From assembly GCA_023428035.1 (NCBI GenBank), contig JAEYZO010000241.1:1-7744 (forward strand): DNA of 7,744 nucleotides, written 5' to 3'. Below are positions 5,948-7,744 of this stretch, in pieces. The position numbers were made by a program, and so were the translations under genes. The stretch is from Pseudomonadota bacterium. Its GTDB lineage: Bacteria > Myxococcota_A > Polyangia > Polyangiales > Ga0077539. Below the pieces are notes generated by a model that saw only the letters and a list, made by a program, of their open reading frames with translations, did no database searches and was not told the DNA's origin. The stretch's first letter is position 1. Each line of letters begins with the position of its first letter.

Positions 5948-7009
5948 TCACTCTCCTCTCGAGGTCGCCGGCGCGGCCCACAGCGCGCTCTGCGCGAGGC
6001 CGAAGAGGGCCCTGCGGCACCGCGGGCAGACCTCCTGGTAGTGGCCCCCGTCGGCGCCGCCGAGCTCGTAGCGGAACCCGAGGTCGCGCTCCACCGCCTG
6101 GAGGTCGCGCACCATGAGCACCGAGGCGAAGGGCGCGTCGCAGCGGCGGCAGCGGGCCTGCTCTCCCAGCGCGCCCTCGTCCTTGTAGAAGGCCACGCCG
6201 AGCTGCGCGGGGCGCTGAAAGATGTGGAAGAACTTGCCGAAGGGGAGCCAGAGCAGGGTCACGATCACCGTGACCGCGTGGAGGATCGCCAGGAAGGCGT
6301 AGGCGTAGCCCTTCATCCACGTGTAGCTGACGGTGAGCATCAGCCCGGTCACCGCGATGGCGAGGAGCAGCACGAGCGGCAGCACGTCTTCGCCGAACTG
6401 CTGCGTGGCCGCCGCGCCGCGGTCGATGAGGCGACGACGGAACGCGAGCATGACCCCGGCGACGAGCAGCAGCGACGCCCAGACCAGGCCGTGGAAGACC
6501 ACGAAGGCCAGGGCCGAGCCCACGGCGAACTCCCCGGTGGGCCAGCCGAACAGGAACGCGCGGTAGGTGTCGAGGCGGCCCGGCACCGTCTCGAAATGGA
6601 TCCAGCCCCAGACCAGCGGGAAGGTGATCGCCGCGCCGAGGAGGCAGCCCCACATGATGGCCCAGTGCGCCGCGCCCCGGAGCGTTCCCCGGCGGAAGAT
6701 GAAGCGGTTGGCGGCGACCTCGACGACGCCCCGCCGCGCGAGCTGGACGAGGTTCGCGCCGAGTCGCCGAGGGGCGAAGAAGGCCCGCCAGCCGCGCCGC
6801 CAGTACATGCGCGTGGGCGGCCGCGCGAGCCACATGGTGTAGCGGTAGGTGATGCCGAAGGTCGCGAAGAGCGTCGCGAAGGTGTACCCGACGAGCGCCG
6901 CGTCGAAGTGCGCGAGGTTGCGCGAGCCGACGACGATCATCGCCGCGAGCAGAGCGGTCAGCGCGCTCGCCCAGCCGATCGCCCGCGCGCGTGGAGGCGG
7001 CGTTCCCAT
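5948..7009 (-). CDS. NarI-like cytochrome b membrane subunit with C-terminal CxxC/CxxC domain
   Basis: 353 residues. About six membrane helices are visible (roughly 14-30, 38-60, 113-133, 163-190, 209-232, 236-257). Candidate haem-b ligands are H115 (AAHWAIMWG), H173 (VVFHGLVW), H244 (LAILHAV) and H262 (PFGKFFHIFQ). H244 and H262 are 18 residues apart in a helix ending PFxKxxH, which matches the distal haem-ligand helix of NarI and related quinol-oxidising anchors as I know them. Residues 268-353 form a soluble tail with C287-x2-C290 and C328-x2-C331, a rubredoxin-like or zinc-ribbon arrangement not part of NarI. It is the first gene of the operon; the molybdenum subunit begins 3 bases after its stop. 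ATG 7009 is the first possible start because an in-frame TAG lies five codons upstream. There is no Shine-Dalgarno; TAGCAT stands 9 bases before the ATG. Probable role: take electrons from quinol and pass them to the iron-sulfur subunits. Confidence 0.8.
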   Translation of the reverse strand: MGTPPPRARAIGWASALTALLAAMIVVGSRNLAHFDAALVGYTFATLFATFGITYRYTMWLARPPTRMYWRRGWRAFFAPRRLGANLVQLARRGVVEVAANRFIFRRGTLRGAAHWAIMWGCLLGAAITFPLVWGWIHFETVPGRLDTYRAFLFGWPTGEFAVGSALAFVVFHGLVWASLLLVAGVMLAFRRRLIDRGAAATQQFGEDVLPLVLLLAIAVTGLMLTVSYTWMKGYAYAFLAILHAVTVIVTLLWLPFGKFFHIFQRPAQLGVAFYKDEGALGEQARCRRCDAPFASVLMVRDLQAVERDLGFRYELGGADGGHYQEVCPRCRRALFGLAQSALWAAPATSRGE

Positions 7010-7018
7010 GGCGCTTCG

Positions 7019-7047
7019 ATGCTAATCAGGGGCGCCCTGGATGTGAA
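7019..7047 (-). promoter_or_regulatory. Putative sigma-70-type promoter of the reductase operon
   Basis: On the minus strand TTCACA (7047-7042, 5/6 to TTGACA), a 17-base spacer, and TAGCAT (7024-7019, 4/6 to TATAAT) form a plausible housekeeping promoter. The expected start of transcription is around 7010-7013, and the cytochrome b ATG is at 7009, so the mRNA would have almost no leader. The spacer contains the perfect palindrome GGGCGCCC (7030-7037), centred midway between the two hexamers, which could be an operator; at this GC content an 8-base palindrome also arises easily by chance. Confidence 0.45.
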
Positions 7048-7053
7048 GGAAAT

Positions 7054-7070
7054 GTCGTGATCCGTCGTGA
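7054..7070 (+). repeat. Pair of GTCGTGA direct repeats, 10-base period, in the divergent promoter gap
   Basis: GTCGTGA occurs at 7054-7060 and again at 7064-7070, so the two copies lie on the same face of the helix. They sit upstream of the NRAP gene, at about the -35 position relative to its candidate TAGAGT box, and just upstream of the -35 of the reductase operon. Same-strand repeats about one turn apart are typical of activator or response-regulator sites; no known regulator motif (NtcA, NarL, Fnr) is recognisable, so the assignment is tentative. Confidence 0.3.
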
Positions 7071-7081
7071 GGCCGCGGGTG

Positions 7082-7087
7082 TAGAGT
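7082..7087 (+). promoter_or_regulatory. Candidate -10 box (TAGAGT) of the NRAP/MobA transcript
   Basis: TAGAGT (4/6 to TATAAT) ends 9 bases before the ATG at 7097. No convincing -35 is seen at 16-19 bases spacing and no Shine-Dalgarno precedes the ATG, which fits a leaderless, possibly activator-dependent transcript. The spacing to the ATG is the same as for TAGCAT in front of the cytochrome b gene on the other strand. Confidence 0.35.
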
Positions 7088-7096
7088 GCCGCGGCC

Positions 7097-7567
7097 ATGT
7101 ACAAGCGCTTCGAGTTCGAGGGCGACGTGCACGCGTCGCTGGAGTGCGTGCCGCTGACGGTGCGCCGCAAGCTGGACCTCGCGGGCCTGAAGATCTCCCT
7201 CGTGGGGTGGCAGACGCTCAGCCGCGCCGAGCGCCTCGCGCTGTGTCACCTCCCCGTCGACGACGCCGACGAGGTGACGGTCTACCGCGAGGTGTACCAG
7301 GGCTTCGCCGACCGGGCGGGGGTGCCGCTGAAGCCCCTCGCGGAGGGGGCGATGACCGACAGGCCCTGGAACGTGAACACCCCTCCGCCCGCGGTGCGGG
7401 AGAAGGCCGCGCTCCTCGGTCACGACGTAGACCTCTCGCGCTGGGCCGACCTCGACGAGGAGTCGCGCTACGCCCTGTTCAAGCTGTCAGACCCGAAGAA
7501 GGACCCGCGCAAGCTGCGCGCCGCGCTCGACGAGCTGGCGATGACGGGCCGCGACGCGCAGGCGTAG
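7097..7567 (+). CDS. Nitrate reductase associated protein (NRAP family, possibly NarM-like)
   Basis: 156 residues, soluble, no signal or membrane segment. The N-terminal half carries the family pattern FEFEGDVHASLECVPLTVR, continuing RKLDLAGLKISLVGW (residues 5-38), then an acidic RAERLALCHLPVDD segment. I recognise this from the cyanobacterial 'nitrate reductase associated protein' family (about 150 residues; FxFE..., SLxCxPMxVRxKLDxxGIKLxLxxW). In cyanobacteria the genes lie near nitrate reductase and molybdopterin biosynthesis genes, and NarM, which I believe belongs here, is needed for nitrate reductase activity. The exact biochemical role is not established; maturation or cofactor insertion is the usual guess. 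The position fits: divergent from a NarB-type operon and 6 bases ahead of a MobA-like gene. The C-terminal part (DVDLSRWADLDEESRYALFK and onward) is charged and helical. The start follows the conserved N-terminus; no Shine-Dalgarno is visible. Confidence 0.85.
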   Translation: MYKRFEFEGDVHASLECVPLTVRRKLDLAGLKISLVGWQTLSRAERLALCHLPVDDADEVTVYREVYQGFADRAGVPLKPLAEGAMTDRPWNVNTPPPAVREKAALLGHDVDLSRWADLDEESRYALFKLSDPKKDPRKLRAALDELAMTGRDAQA

Positions 7568-7573
7568 AGCGCC

Positions 7574-7744
7574 GTGGCCCCCGCGGTGCTCGGGGTGTTC
7601 GTCGCGGGCGCGTCGCGACGGATGGGCGGGCGGCCCAAGGGGCTGCTCGCGGCGCCTGATACCGGCGAGCCCATCGTCGCGAAGCTCGCGAGGGTGGGCC
7701 GCGAGGCCGGGCTCGAGGTGGCGCTCGTCGGGCGGAGCCCGCAC
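7574..7744 (+). CDS. mobA: MobA-like molybdenum cofactor guanylyltransferase (3' truncated by window)
   Basis: 57 codons are visible from GTG 7574 to the window edge with no stop. The N-terminal nucleotide-binding signature VFVAGASRRMGGRPKGLL matches the MobA pattern (LAGGxxxRMGGxDKGLL in the E. coli protein as I recall it), with the second Gly of LAGG replaced by Ala and Asp before Lys replaced by Pro; a Rossmann-like alternation follows (IVAKLARVGREAGLEVALVG). MobA links GMP to molybdopterin to make MGD, the cofactor that the NarB-type subunit needs, so the context supports MobA over MocA (CTP-using) or a sugar nucleotidyltransferase, though the Pro-Lys is MocA-like. The GTG start is 6 bases past the NRAP stop and in the same frame; no Shine-Dalgarno is seen, so expression probably depends on coupling to NRAP. 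GTG codons at 7586 and 7595 are less likely starts because they crowd the motif. Confidence 0.7.
   Translation, partial: MAPAVLGVFVAGASRRMGGRPKGLLAAPDTGEPIVAKLARVGREAGLEVALVGRSPH

Noticed and set aside
1..7744. CRISPR array, tRNA/rRNA gene, insertion sequence or prophage part
   Set aside because: No spaced repeats of CRISPR type, no tRNA-like cloverleaf or rRNA signature, no transposase frame and no terminal inverted repeats were found; the window is filled by the genes listed.

Overview
This 7.7 kb window is very GC-rich (roughly 70% or more by eye) and tightly packed, with ten genes and only one intergenic gap longer than about 25 bases. Base composition, a myxobacterial-style membrane tail on the first gene and a Uma2-type protein with a coiled-coil tail suggest a member of the Myxococcota (Sandaracinus/Polyangia-like). 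That placement is inference; there is no rRNA or other taxonomic marker.

Layout. Left edge, plus strand: the last 76 codons of a protein ending in one membrane helix (1-231), then a Uma2-family nuclease-like protein (255-1055). Convergent with these is a six-gene minus-strand block read from 7009 down to 1066: a NarI-like cytochrome b with a C-terminal CxxC/CxxC domain, a NarB/NasA-type molybdopterin oxidoreductase, a four-cluster [4Fe-4S] protein, a Rieske protein, a 70-residue two-helix membrane protein, and a TehA/SLAC1-family anion transporter. The joints are 3, 7, 1, -1 (TGATG overlap) and 6 bases, so this is almost certainly one operon. On the right, divergent across an 87-base gap, are a nitrate reductase associated protein (NRAP family) and the start of a MobA-like molybdenum cofactor guanylyltransferase, cut by the window edge.

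How the genes fit together. The NRAP-family gene, the MobA-like gene and the Mo-site motifs of the large subunit (Cys-Met at the metal, GQxNxxGGRE) all point to nitrate reduction. The catalytic and [4Fe-4S] subunits have no export signal, so they should be cytoplasmic. Instead of the soluble ferredoxin or NAD(P)H partners usual for assimilatory enzymes, the operon supplies a di-haem-type cytochrome b, a four-cluster wire and a Rieske protein. This suggests a membrane-anchored, probably quinol-driven nitrate reductase built on a NarB-type catalytic subunit, with an anion channel that could move nitrate or nitrite. The subunit combination matches neither Nar (NarGHI), Nap, classical Nas nor arsenite oxidase, and it is the main item of interest. 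No nitrite reductase, NarK/Nrt transporter, NarJ/TorD chaperone or regulator lies inside the window.

Regulation. The gene starts that are not internal to an operon lack a clear Shine-Dalgarno and carry a TAGNNT hexamer 7-9 bases before the ATG, which suggests leaderless or nearly leaderless transcripts. The divergent gap also holds a plausible sigma-70 promoter for the reductase operon, a GGGCGCCC palindrome in its spacer, and a pair of GTCGTGA direct repeats one helical turn apart.
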